From: Brevundimonas variabilis
Lineage (GTDB): Bacteria > Pseudomonadota > Alphaproteobacteria > Caulobacterales > Caulobacteraceae
Assembly (NCBI RefSeq): GCF_014199945.1
Contig: NZ_JACHOR010000004.1
Span: 62,001-126,000 of the forward strand
Length of the DNA stretch: 64,000 nt
Direction: 5' to 3'
Shown: positions 1-6,673 of the stretch, piece after piece
Numbering within the stretch: position 1 is the first letter of the stretch
How the letters are laid out: every line of letters starts with the position of its first letter
The notes under the pieces: generated by a model
Database searches by the model: none
What the model saw: the letters and a program-made list of their open reading frames with translations, nothing else
Told to the model about the DNA's origin: nothing
Program-made: the position numbers and the translations under genes

Positions 1-1441
1 CGGTCTCGACCCCCTGCAGGGTCTCGGGCTCCAGCGCGGCATTGGCCTCGGTCAGGTCATTTCCGACGCGGAACGGCCGGTGCAGTTCATTCAGCGTGGC
101 CGGCCGGAACCCCGAATAGGCGGCGGCCCTTGCGGCCACCCCAGCCCCCAGATCGCGACGCACGGCAAGACGGGCCGACACGACCTCGCCCGACCGGTCG
201 GGATCGGCGACGTCCAGCGTCGGCAGGCCGTTGGCCCGGTCCAGCTCCAGACGGCGACCGTTGGTCGTCTCCCAGTGATCAATCCGGACCCCGCCCGCCA
301 CCAGCCAGAGGTCGGACGTCCACGATCCTTCGGCATAGCCACCGACGACAGCCGTCTCGCCGCCCGCGATCCGGTCGCGGGTGAAGGCACCGTTCATGAA
401 GCGGAATCGCTCGCGCGTCTCGCCGGTGTTGAACCGGGCATCGGCCCCGACCTCCCACTCCAGCCGACCTGCAGCCAGATCGACGGCGGTCTGGCGCAGG
501 GCCAGATTGCTGCCCCACCCCTCGGCCGGCGTTTCGAACTGGTCATTGGCCGGGGTGGTCGCGCTGCGGTCGGCGGCAACCGCGACCGACGAGTTCGCAA
601 AGTCGCTCTCGCTGCGCCAGATCTGGGCGCGCCAGCCGAGACGGTCGCGGGCGGGCGTCCGGGCCAGGGTGGCGCTGTAAAGCTGTCCGCTGGCCGAGGC
701 GCGGGCCCCGACCAGACCGGCACCCCGATCCTCGTCATAGGCCGAGGCGCGCAGGGACAGGGCGGTCGCATCGTCCAGCCGGACGTCGCCGCGCAGGGAT
801 CCGCTGTGGGTCTGCAGGTCCAGCAGGGTGTCGGCCGCCCCGCCCGCGCCGTTACGGACCGCGCGGTAGCCGTCGCTGGTCTCGGCCATGAGTGAAGCCG
901 TCAGGGCGAACCGGCCGCTTTCCAGCGCGGTCGAGGCCGCCAGCCGCTCGCCGCCATCCTCGGCCACGGACACGTCCAGAGCCCCGCCCCGGTCACGCTC
1001 GCGCAGGGCGATGACGCCCGTCAGGGCTCCGGCCCCATAGGGCCCGGCCCCGGAGCCGCGCACAATATCCACCCCGCTCAGGCTCTCGGGCGCGACCCGC
1101 GACCACAGCACCCAGCCGCCGAACGGGTCGTTCAGAGGCACGCCGTCGAGGGTAACCAGCGTCCGCCCCGCCCCCGAGGGCGCGATGGCGCGCAGGCTGA
1201 TGCCCTGGGTCGTCGGATTGGAGGCCAGGCTCGATGTGCGCCGGAACAGTGACACGGCCGGCACGGTGGCCAGGGCCTCGTCGAGGCGGTTCGTCCGGTC
1301 CAGCACCTGGGGGTCCAGCCGGATGACGGAGAAGGCGGCTTCCCCGGCGGCGGGGGGCAGCCGGGCGGCCGTGACGACGACTTCGCCAAGGTCTGCAGGG
1401 GCCTGAACGACGGGCGGTGGAGGCGGCGGAGTCTGGAACAT
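1..1441 (-). CDS. TonB-dependent outer-membrane receptor (partial, N-terminal part)
   Basis: Outer-membrane receptor that would import a ligand using TonB energy; the ligand cannot be read. The visible 480 residues cover the plug (about 15-150) and the first half of the beta-barrel; the gene runs off the left edge. The plug carries VVVTAA near residue 21 (TonB-box-like), a TLVTLDGVPLND segment and a GSGAGPYGAGA stretch typical of these receptors. The ATG lies 5 bp after the stop of the Mur ligase gene, so the two are probably cotranscribed. Odd point: the protein starts MFQTPPPPPP, which looks like a mature N-terminus. No signal peptide is encoded, and the frame upstream has no ATG, GTG or TTG before a stop. 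Family call is firm; exportability is doubtful. Confidence 0.85.
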   Translation of the reverse strand, partial: MFQTPPPPPPVVQAPADLGEVVVTAARLPPAAGEAAFSVIRLDPQVLDRTNRLDEALATVPAVSLFRRTSSLASNPTTQGISLRAIAPSGAGRTLVTLDGVPLNDPFGGWVLWSRVAPESLSGVDIVRGSGAGPYGAGALTGVIALRERDRGGALDVSVAEDGGERLAASTALESGRFALTASLMAETSDGYRAVRNGAGGAADTLLDLQTHSGSLRGDVRLDDATALSLRASAYDEDRGAGLVGARASASGQLYSATLARTPARDRLGWRAQIWRSESDFANSSVAVAADRSATTPANDQFETPAEGWGSNLALRQTAVDLAAGRLEWEVGADARFNTGETRERFRFMNGAFTRDRIAGGETAVVGGYAEGSWTSDLWLVAGGVRIDHWETTNGRRLELDRANGLPTLDVADPDRSGEVVSARLAVRRDLGAGVAARAAAYSGFRPATLNELHRPFRVGNDLTEANAALEPETLQGVET

Positions 1442-1446
1442 CGGGC

Positions 1447-2862
1447 CTAAGCGCCCAGGCGAGTCAAAAGCTCCGCCGCAAACTCGGAAAGGGTGTCATC
1501 GCGTGCGCCCATCACGACGATCCGGTCGCTCGGCCGGGCGATTGCGACGATCCGATCGCCACAGGCCGCGCGGTCCGGCAGGGCCTCGGCCTGTCGGCCT
1601 GCGGCACGGATGCCGGAGGCGATATCCTCGGACCCGACGCTGCGATCGGTGGTTCCGCCATAATAGACGGGCTCGGGCATCAGCAGGTGGTCGTCCTCGC
1701 GCATCAGTCCGGCGAAGCCCGCGATGAACTCGGACTTCATCAGCTTCAGCGGGCCAAAGCCGTGCGGCTGGAACAGGATCAGCAGCCGACCCGGAAAGGC
1801 ATGCAGGGTCTTCAGCGTCGCTGCGATCTTGTCGGGGTTATGGGCAAAGTCGTCGATGACCGTGATGCCGCCCGCCGAGCCGACCACCTCCATCCGGCGG
1901 CGGATGCCGGAAAAGGTCTCGAGCGCGGCGACCGCCTCGGCCATGGGCACGCTCAGCGCCCGCACGGCCCCAAGGGCGGCCAGGGCATTGGCGACATTGT
2001 GGGCCCCGGGCACGTTCAGCACGACGGCAAAGGTCTCGCCGCTGGCCCGCTCGGTCAGGGTGAAGGTCATGCCCGTCGGCAGGGGGGCAAGATCATGGGC
2101 CGACAGGTCGGCATCGGCATGGCCCAGCGCAAAGGTGATCACGGCCTCGGCGCGACCGGCCTCGACCATCGCCTGGGCCAGGGCCGCCGTTTCAGGGTTG
2201 TCGAGGTTGAGGACGGCATGGCGGGCCCGGTCCGTGAAGCCGCCGAACAGGTCGCGCAGCTCCTCCATCGACTTGTGATCCAGCGAGATGTTCGACACCA
2301 CGGCCACGGTCGGGTCGTAGCGGGCGATGGAGCCATCGCTCTCGTCCACCTCGGCCACGAACAGGTCGGGACCGCCGATCAGGGCACTGGCGAAGGGATG
2401 GTCCGCATCGGCGAAATTCCGCATCACGGCACCGTTCATGACGGTCGGTGCGCGGCCTGCAGACTGCAGGATCCAGGCGATCATGCCGGTGATGGTCGAC
2501 TTGCCGCTGGTGCCGGCCACACCGATAGAGACCGGGGCATCATTGAACAGGCGGCTGAGCAGTTCGGGCCGGGTGACAATGGTCGCGCCGACGCGCCGGG
2601 CCGCACCGATGTCAGGGACAGTGTCCTCGATCGCGCCGGTGGCGACGACGGTCTGGTCCGGGCTGACGATCCCTGAGCCGTCCTGCGGGTGCAGGGCCAC
2701 GTCATGCGCCCTCAGCCAGTCGAATTTGGCCGGGGTCCGGCCCTGGTCCAGCGCGCGGTCGGACCCGGCGATCCGCCCGCCCCGGGCCTGGACGATCATC
2801 GCCAGCGGCAGCATCCCCGATCCGCCGATGCCACAGAAGAAATAGTCTTTCGTCTCGTTCAT
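1447..2862 (-). CDS. mpl: Mur ligase family protein, Mpl-like (murein tripeptide recycling)
   Basis: Cytoplasmic ATP-dependent ligase of the MurC/Mpl group, 471 residues (E. coli Mpl is of similar size). Mpl joins recycled L-Ala-gamma-D-Glu-mDAP to UDP-MurNAc. Seen: N-terminal Rossmann loop GIGGSGM (11-17), ATP loop [10 protein letters not shown] (114-123), an EVDESDGS segment in the central domain and DDFAHNP in the C-terminal domain. The ATP loop reads TSGKS where most Mur ligases have THGKT. A canonical murC lies near 59 kb, so this is a paralogue. The divergent neighbour is an LD-carboxypeptidase, which makes the tripeptide Mpl uses; that context favours Mpl over a second MurC. Exact substrate is inferred. 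Confidence 0.7.
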   Translation of the reverse strand: MNETKDYFFCGIGGSGMLPLAMIVQARGGRIAGSDRALDQGRTPAKFDWLRAHDVALHPQDGSGIVSPDQTVVATGAIEDTVPDIGAARRVGATIVTRPELLSRLFNDAPVSIGVAGTSGKSTITGMIAWILQSAGRAPTVMNGAVMRNFADADHPFASALIGGPDLFVAEVDESDGSIARYDPTVAVVSNISLDHKSMEELRDLFGGFTDRARHAVLNLDNPETAALAQAMVEAGRAEAVITFALGHADADLSAHDLAPLPTGMTFTLTERASGETFAVVLNVPGAHNVANALAALGAVRALSVPMAEAVAALETFSGIRRRMEVVGSAGGITVIDDFAHNPDKIAATLKTLHAFPGRLLILFQPHGFGPLKLMKSEFIAGFAGLMREDDHLLMPEPVYYGGTTDRSVGSEDIASGIRAAGRQAEALPDRAACGDRIVAIARPSDRIVVMGARDDTLSEFAAELLTRLGA

Positions 2863-2962
2863 CCCGCGTGACTAGAGGGATGCGATTCGAAGGGAAAGGG
2901 TGGTTGGTGCGATGCCGCCTTCCGGCCTATGAAAGGCGCACACCGGATCGGGGGAAGACGCT

Positions 2963-3784
2963 TTGAAGATCGGAATCGTCAATGCCTCGTCGCGCCTGAA
3001 CCCCGAGCGGGGCGAGGCGATCGAGGCCTGGTTCGCGACCCACGTCCCGGACCAATCGATCTCGGTGGTGTTCCACCCGGCCAGTTTCTCGAAGCACGGC
3101 CATTTCGGCGGCGACGATGCGACCCGGGCAGCGGCCTTCGTCGAGTTCGCCAATGATCCCCGGCTGGATGCCATCTGGTTCGCGCGCGGTGGCTATGGCT
3201 CCTGCCGGATCGCCGAGGCGGTCATTCCGCGCCTGAACGACGTGGCCCGGGCCAAGCGGTATCTCGGCTATTCGGACGCCGGCAGCCTGCTGGCCGGGAT
3301 GTACAAGGCGGGCTTCCAGCACCTGGCGCACGGGCCCATGGCCTCGGATGCAGTTCGCAACGACGCGACGGCCTGGCGGGCGCTGAACTGGCTGACCAAG
3401 GGCGCGGCGTCGTCATGGGAGCCCTCGCTGCACGAGGACCCTCGCCCGGCGGTGGCCTTCAACCTGACCATTCTGGACCAGCTGGTCGGTACGGTGCTTG
3501 AGCCGGATCTGGGTGGTCACGTCCTGATGCTGGAAGAAGTGTCCGAGGCGCTCTACCGGGTCGACCGGATGATGTTCCACCTGACCGGCCAGGCCTCGAT
3601 CCGGCGTGTGGCGGGCATCCGGCTCGGCCGGGTTTCCGACATCACCTACAATGAGCCGGACTTCGGTCTGACACCCGAAGAGATCGTTCGCTACTGGTGC
3701 GACCGGTCGGGCATCCCCTGGCTGGGGACCGCCGACATCGGCCACGACCGGGAGAACAAGATCGTCCCCTTCGGACTGCGCTGA
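2963..3784 (+). CDS. ldcA: LD-carboxypeptidase, peptidase family S66
   Basis: Serine peptidase that removes the terminal D-Ala from murein tetrapeptides during cell-wall recycling; 273 residues and no signal peptide, so cytoplasmic. Seen: ARGGYGS (74-80), the nucleophile motif GYSD with Ser104, a LEEVSEALYRVDRM segment holding the conserved Glu, and a C-terminal GHDRENKIVPFG stretch holding the catalytic His. The start is TTG, chosen because GGGGAAG lies 5 bp upstream and the family N-terminus (KIGIVNASS) begins there. It is divergent from the Mpl-like ligase across 100 bp, and the pair would form tripeptide and ligate it back. Its stop is 6 bp from the convergent metB stop, with no terminator visible. 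Confidence 0.88.
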   Translation: MKIGIVNASSRLNPERGEAIEAWFATHVPDQSISVVFHPASFSKHGHFGGDDATRAAAFVEFANDPRLDAIWFARGGYGSCRIAEAVIPRLNDVARAKRYLGYSDAGSLLAGMYKAGFQHLAHGPMASDAVRNDATAWRALNWLTKGAASSWEPSLHEDPRPAVAFNLTILDQLVGTVLEPDLGGHVLMLEEVSEALYRVDRMMFHLTGQASIRRVAGIRLGRVSDITYNEPDFGLTPEEIVRYWCDRSGIPWLGTADIGHDRENKIVPFGLR

Positions 3785-3790
3785 TCCGGC

Positions 3791-4969
3791 TCAGGCCGCC
3801 TCGGCCCGGGCCGTCACCACGCAATCAAGGGCCTGGACCAGATCGGCGATCAGGTCATCCTGATGTTCCAGGCCGACCGACAGGCGCAGCAGGCCGTCGG
3901 TGATCCCGGCGACCTTGCGGGCCTCCGGCGTCATGGCGGCGTGGGTCATGGTGGCCGGGTGGGCGATCAGGCTTTCGACCCCGCCCAGCGACTCGGCCAG
4001 GGTGAAGACCTCCAGGTTCTCGATGATGGCGCGGACGGCCTCGACGCCGCCGGCCAGCTCGAACGACAGCATGGCCCCGGGGCCCTGCTGCTGGCGAGCC
4101 GCCAGCGCATGGCCGGGATGGGACTTCAGGCCGGGATAGTGGACTGCCTTGACCGCCGGGTGGGCTTCGAGCAGTTCGGCCACATGGGCGGCGGTGGTCT
4201 GTTGCCGCTCGATCCGGGCAAACAGGGTGCGCACACCACGCAGCGTCAGATAGGCGTCGAAGGGCGAACCGGTGACGCCCAGACAGTTGGCCCACCAGGC
4301 CAGCTCGGCATGGTCGGCCGGATCGGCCGCGATCACGGCGCCCCCGACCACGTCCGAATGACCGTTGATGTATTTGGTCGTCGAGTGGACGACGATGTCG
4401 GCCCCGAGCGCGATCGGCCGCTGCAGGGCGGGCGACAGGAAGGTGTTGTCGGCCACGACCTTTGCGCCCACCCGGTGCGCGCGGGCACAGATGTCGGCCA
4501 CGTCGACGACGCGCAGCAGCGGGTTCGACGGGGTCTCGACCAGGACCATCTTCGGATTCAGGGCCAGGGCCCGGTCCAGAGCGACAGGATCGCCCTGGTC
4601 GACCCACAGCACCTCGAAATGGCCCTTGCGGGCGCGGGCGCAGAGCAGCCGGTGGGTCCCGCCGTAACAGTCATGCGGCGCGATCAGCAGGTCGCCGGGA
4701 TCGAGCAGGCTGAGCGGCAGGTCGACGGCGGCCATGCCGGTCGCAGTGACGACGCAGCCTGCGCCGCCTTCCAGCTCGGCCAGGGTCTCGGCCAGCACGT
4801 CCCGCGTCGGATTGCCCGAGCGGCTGTAGTCGTATTTCCGCTTCTGCTCGAAGCCGGCGAACGAATAGTTCGACGACAGATAGAGCGGCGGCATGACCGA
4901 GCCGTGCGCCGTGTCCGTATCCACGCCGTGACGGGCGGCGATCGTTCTGGGGTCGGACTTGCGGCTCAT
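3791..4969 (-). CDS. metB: Cystathionine gamma-synthase / O-succinylhomoserine-utilising PLP enzyme
   Basis: Cys/Met-metabolism PLP enzyme of 392 residues. In methionine synthesis it would join O-succinylhomoserine to cysteine to give cystathionine (MetB) or use sulfide (MetZ). Seen: YDYSRSGNPT near the N-terminus, the PLP lysine in HSTTKYINGHSD, and ESLGGVESLIAHPATMTHA near the C-terminus. A longer frame continues upstream, but the ATG used here overlaps the metX stop as ATGA and begins at the family N-terminus, so translational coupling is likely. It is cotranscribed with metX and thus under the SAM riboswitch. MetB and MetZ cannot be separated with certainty from sequence alone. Confidence 0.85.
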   Translation of the reverse strand: MSRKSDPRTIAARHGVDTDTAHGSVMPPLYLSSNYSFAGFEQKRKYDYSRSGNPTRDVLAETLAELEGGAGCVVTATGMAAVDLPLSLLDPGDLLIAPHDCYGGTHRLLCARARKGHFEVLWVDQGDPVALDRALALNPKMVLVETPSNPLLRVVDVADICARAHRVGAKVVADNTFLSPALQRPIALGADIVVHSTTKYINGHSDVVGGAVIAADPADHAELAWWANCLGVTGSPFDAYLTLRGVRTLFARIERQQTTAAHVAELLEAHPAVKAVHYPGLKSHPGHALAARQQQGPGAMLSFELAGGVEAVRAIIENLEVFTLAESLGGVESLIAHPATMTHAAMTPEARKVAGITDGLLRLSVGLEHQDDLIADLVQALDCVVTARAEAA

Positions 4970-6021
4970 TGGTCGATCTCCTTCAGGGCGTTGCGCAGGA
5001 TGTCGCCGACGAGGGCGTCTTCCTTCAGAAAGGCGTCGTGGCCGTACAGGGACGGGGCCTCGACCAGACGCCACAGGTTCGGCAGGCGGGCGGCCAGCTC
5101 GCGGATATCGTCGATGGGAACCAGCCGGTCCGAGTCGAACCCGACCAGGGTGACCGGTGTGCTGATGGCCTCGGGCGACACGGCATGCCGGTCGATCGAG
5201 TCCGACAGCGACAGCCAGCGGGCGGGCGTGGTGTGGGTGCGGTAGGCCTTGCCCCGGGCCGTCAGATATTCGCAGACCGGATAGGCCTGACCGGCGCTGG
5301 CGGGGGCGGTGCTGGCGAAGCGATCGCCGAATTCCTCGGCCGTGCGATAGGTGGTCATGGCCAGTTCGCGGGCGAGGGCGACGCCATCTTCGGGGCGACC
5401 CGCCGCCTGGGCCAGCTGCAGGATGCGGCGCTGGATGCCGCGCCAGGCCGTGGCCTGCGGGTGGGCACGGTGCGCGGCCGAGACGACGACCAGCTGTTCG
5501 GCCCGGCGCGGGAACAGCTCCCCGAACGCCAGGGCGATCATGCCGCCATAGGAACAGCCGACGAAGGCCGACACGGTCTCGAAGCCCAGATGGTCTAGCA
5601 GCAGTCCCAGCAGCCTTGCCTGGTCATGGGTGGTGATCGTGACCGAGGAACCCTGCCCGGCATCGGGGGCATAGTCGAAGGCGAGGACCTGGAAGCGGGA
5701 GAGGTCGATAGGGCCCCGGATCGAGACCGCGCCGGACCACCAGCCCAGGCCGTTGGTCTCGGTCCGGTGCACGAAACGCCCGGCCGAGATCCCGCCGGCC
5801 ACGACGATCAGCGGCGTGCCCTCGCGGCCGTGCAGACGGCCGGTCAGGGTGCGCTGGCCGAGGCGCTCCCCGGACTGGAGGCGGAAGTCGGCGGGAATGT
5901 CGATCGTGATGTCGACGGCGTCGCCCGACCGCTCGCGGCGTGGCTGCGCATAGGCACGGCTCGCCGGGATGGGGCGGAGGCGGGAATCGTCAGAGGTTTT
6001 TGAAGCCAGGGCCAGGGTCAT
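4966..6021 (-). CDS. metX: Homoserine O-succinyltransferase, short MetX type
   Basis: Alpha/beta-hydrolase-fold acyltransferase of 351 residues that commits homoserine to methionine. Seen: nucleophile elbow GCSYGGM with Ser157, an FDSDRLVP segment with the acid near residue 290, and YGHDAFL with the His near residue 325. The short form next to a metB-like gene resembles the MetX proteins shown in some gammaproteobacteria to use succinyl-CoA; acetyl-CoA use cannot be excluded. Upstream lies an S-box aptamer, so expression should fall when SAM is plentiful. The Shine-Dalgarno is weak: an AGGA about 16 bp upstream sits inside a small hairpin, which would suit translational control. First gene of metX-metB. 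Confidence 0.87.
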   Translation of the reverse strand: MTLALASKTSDDSRLRPIPASRAYAQPRRERSGDAVDITIDIPADFRLQSGERLGQRTLTGRLHGREGTPLIVVAGGISAGRFVHRTETNGLGWWSGAVSIRGPIDLSRFQVLAFDYAPDAGQGSSVTITTHDQARLLGLLLDHLGFETVSAFVGCSYGGMIALAFGELFPRRAEQLVVVSAAHRAHPQATAWRGIQRRILQLAQAAGRPEDGVALARELAMTTYRTAEEFGDRFASTAPASAGQAYPVCEYLTARGKAYRTHTTPARWLSLSDSIDRHAVSPEAISTPVTLVGFDSDRLVPIDDIRELAARLPNLWRLVEAPSLYGHDAFLKEDALVGDILRNALKEIDQ

Positions 6022-6097
6022 CGGGTCGTCGCATCGTCCTGCTCAGCAAGACCCCGGTGCGATGACAGATCGTGGAACGTCGCCTCGTCGACGCTCC
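6022..6097 (-). promoter_or_regulatory. Expression platform between SAM aptamer and metX
   Basis: Just after the aptamer an 11-bp hairpin (one G-U pair) occupies 6072-6099 and overlaps the 3' strand of P1 by two bases. A 10-nt stretch at 6113-6122, inside P4, can pair instead with 6062-6071. A third small hairpin (6036-6052) holds the only AGGA before metX. None has a U-tract, so control is more likely translational than by intrinsic termination. This is inference from base pairing only. Confidence 0.5.
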
Positions 6098-6227
6098 ACT
6101 CATCTCTCGCGAGACCTGTCATTTCCGAAGAAATGGGGCGGTCTCTCGCAGGAGTTGGCACCGTTCGGTTGGGACCGATGGTTGCCCCGACGTCAAAGGG
6201 CCTATCCCTCGGTCGGTCTTGATGAGT
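6098..6227 (-). promoter_or_regulatory. SAM-I (S-box) riboswitch aptamer upstream of metX
   Basis: The minus-strand RNA carries the S-box signatures in order: ATCAAGA, GAGGGA and GGCCC of the P2 kink-turn region, GGCAACC, then GGTGCCAACTCC (6151-6162) as J3/4. Helices close correctly: P1 pairs 6221-6227 with 6098-6104 (ACTCATC/GATGAGT), P2 pairs 6212-6216 with 6187-6191, P3 pairs 6174-6178 with 6165-6169, P4 pairs 6140-6145 with 6111-6116. SAM binding should lower metX-metB expression. SAM-II is the class most often seen in alphaproteobacteria, so SAM-I here is notable. A covariance-model scan would settle it. Confidence 0.9.
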
Positions 6228-6408
6228 TTCACTACGTTGCAACTGCGAGAACCGCCGGTCAAGTGCAAAAATTCACCCGTGTTCAGATAAAACCCGCGCC
6301 AAATGAACATTCCATTACGCCTCATGTGCACGGCGCGCAAAAAATGTGCATGACGGGGGTTGACGAATGGAAGCTCTGCCGACACCTTCAGGTTCGATTT
6401 TCACAGGA
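6228..6408. other. Divergent metX / thr control region
   Basis: No credible gene lies here apart from an alternative upstream start of the thr leader peptide at 6367 (in frame, preceded by GGGGG). The metX promoter occupies the left end. For the thr transcript the best candidate -35 is TTGACG at 6360-6365, but no convincing -10 follows. The segment is more AT-rich than its surroundings, including an A-run near 6340. Reading frames crossing it show no family features. Confidence 0.5.
6234..6262 (-). promoter_or_regulatory. Possible promoter for the SAM riboswitch-metX transcript
   Basis: TTGACC (6262-6257) is followed after 17 bp by CAACGT (6239-6234). The predicted start falls near 6227, exactly the first base of riboswitch P1. 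The -35 is good and the -10 poor for a housekeeping sigma; the coincidence with the aptamer start is the main support. Confidence 0.4.
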
Positions 6409-6561
6409 ATGACGCTCGTGTCCCGTTTCGGCAGCATCGCCGGTTCGACCTTCTCCGCAGCCGGCTCGGCGCGGACCAGCACCCGTGTCACCCCCCTCAC
6501 CACGCTCACGACCATCGGCGGTATGACCATCACCGGCCCCTTGCGGGCGGGGACAGGTTAG
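6409..6561 (+). CDS. thrL: Threonine-rich leader peptide (thr attenuator)
   Basis: Fifty-codon regulatory peptide whose translation, not its product, matters. Codons from 6481 to 6534 include eight Thr and two Ile within 18 codons (pattern TTLTTIGGMTIT), much as E. coli ThrL is dominated by Thr and Ile. It is followed by a rho-independent terminator and then the aspartokinase-homoserine dehydrogenase gene. The last codons carry CGGGCGGG (6544-6551), perfectly complementary to the 5' side of the terminator (6595-6602): a classic antiterminator arm. Ribosomes stalled on Thr codons would leave this arm free; ribosomes reaching the stop would cover it. The ATG at 6409 has AGGA almost abutting it; an in-frame ATG at 6367 is the alternative start. 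Confidence 0.82.
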   Translation: MTLVSRFGSIAGSTFSAAGSARTSTRVTPLTTLTTIGGMTITGPLRAGTG

Positions 6562-6593
6562 CGCGCGCCGGACAGGCCAAAACGCAAACCCAG

Positions 6594-6626
6594 ACCCGCC
6601 CGGACCCCTCCGGAGCGGGTTTTTTC
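6594..6626 (+). terminator. thr attenuator terminator
   Basis: Stem ACCCGC (6594-6599) pairs with GCGGGT (6615-6620), extended by CCGGA (6600-6604) with TCCGG (6609-6613), one bulged A and a CCCC loop, followed by six T. It lies between the leader stop and the thrA-like start, so read-through is needed for expression. Its 5' side pairs alternatively with 6544-6551. Confidence 0.9.
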
Positions 6627-6673
6627 TTGCCCGAAATCCAGCCCCTTCATCTTCCAGTCCTGAAACGAACCCC

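Noticed and set aside
6022-6227. SAM-II riboswitch, as usual in this class
   Set aside because: The conserved SAM-II core (GCTAAA-type pseudoknot strand) is absent, whereas the SAM-I signatures and helices are all present.
5969-6412. 147-codon plus-strand frame across the metX leader
   Set aside because: It runs over the metX start, the SAM riboswitch and into the thr leader; composition is non-protein-like and no ribosome-binding site precedes its ATG.
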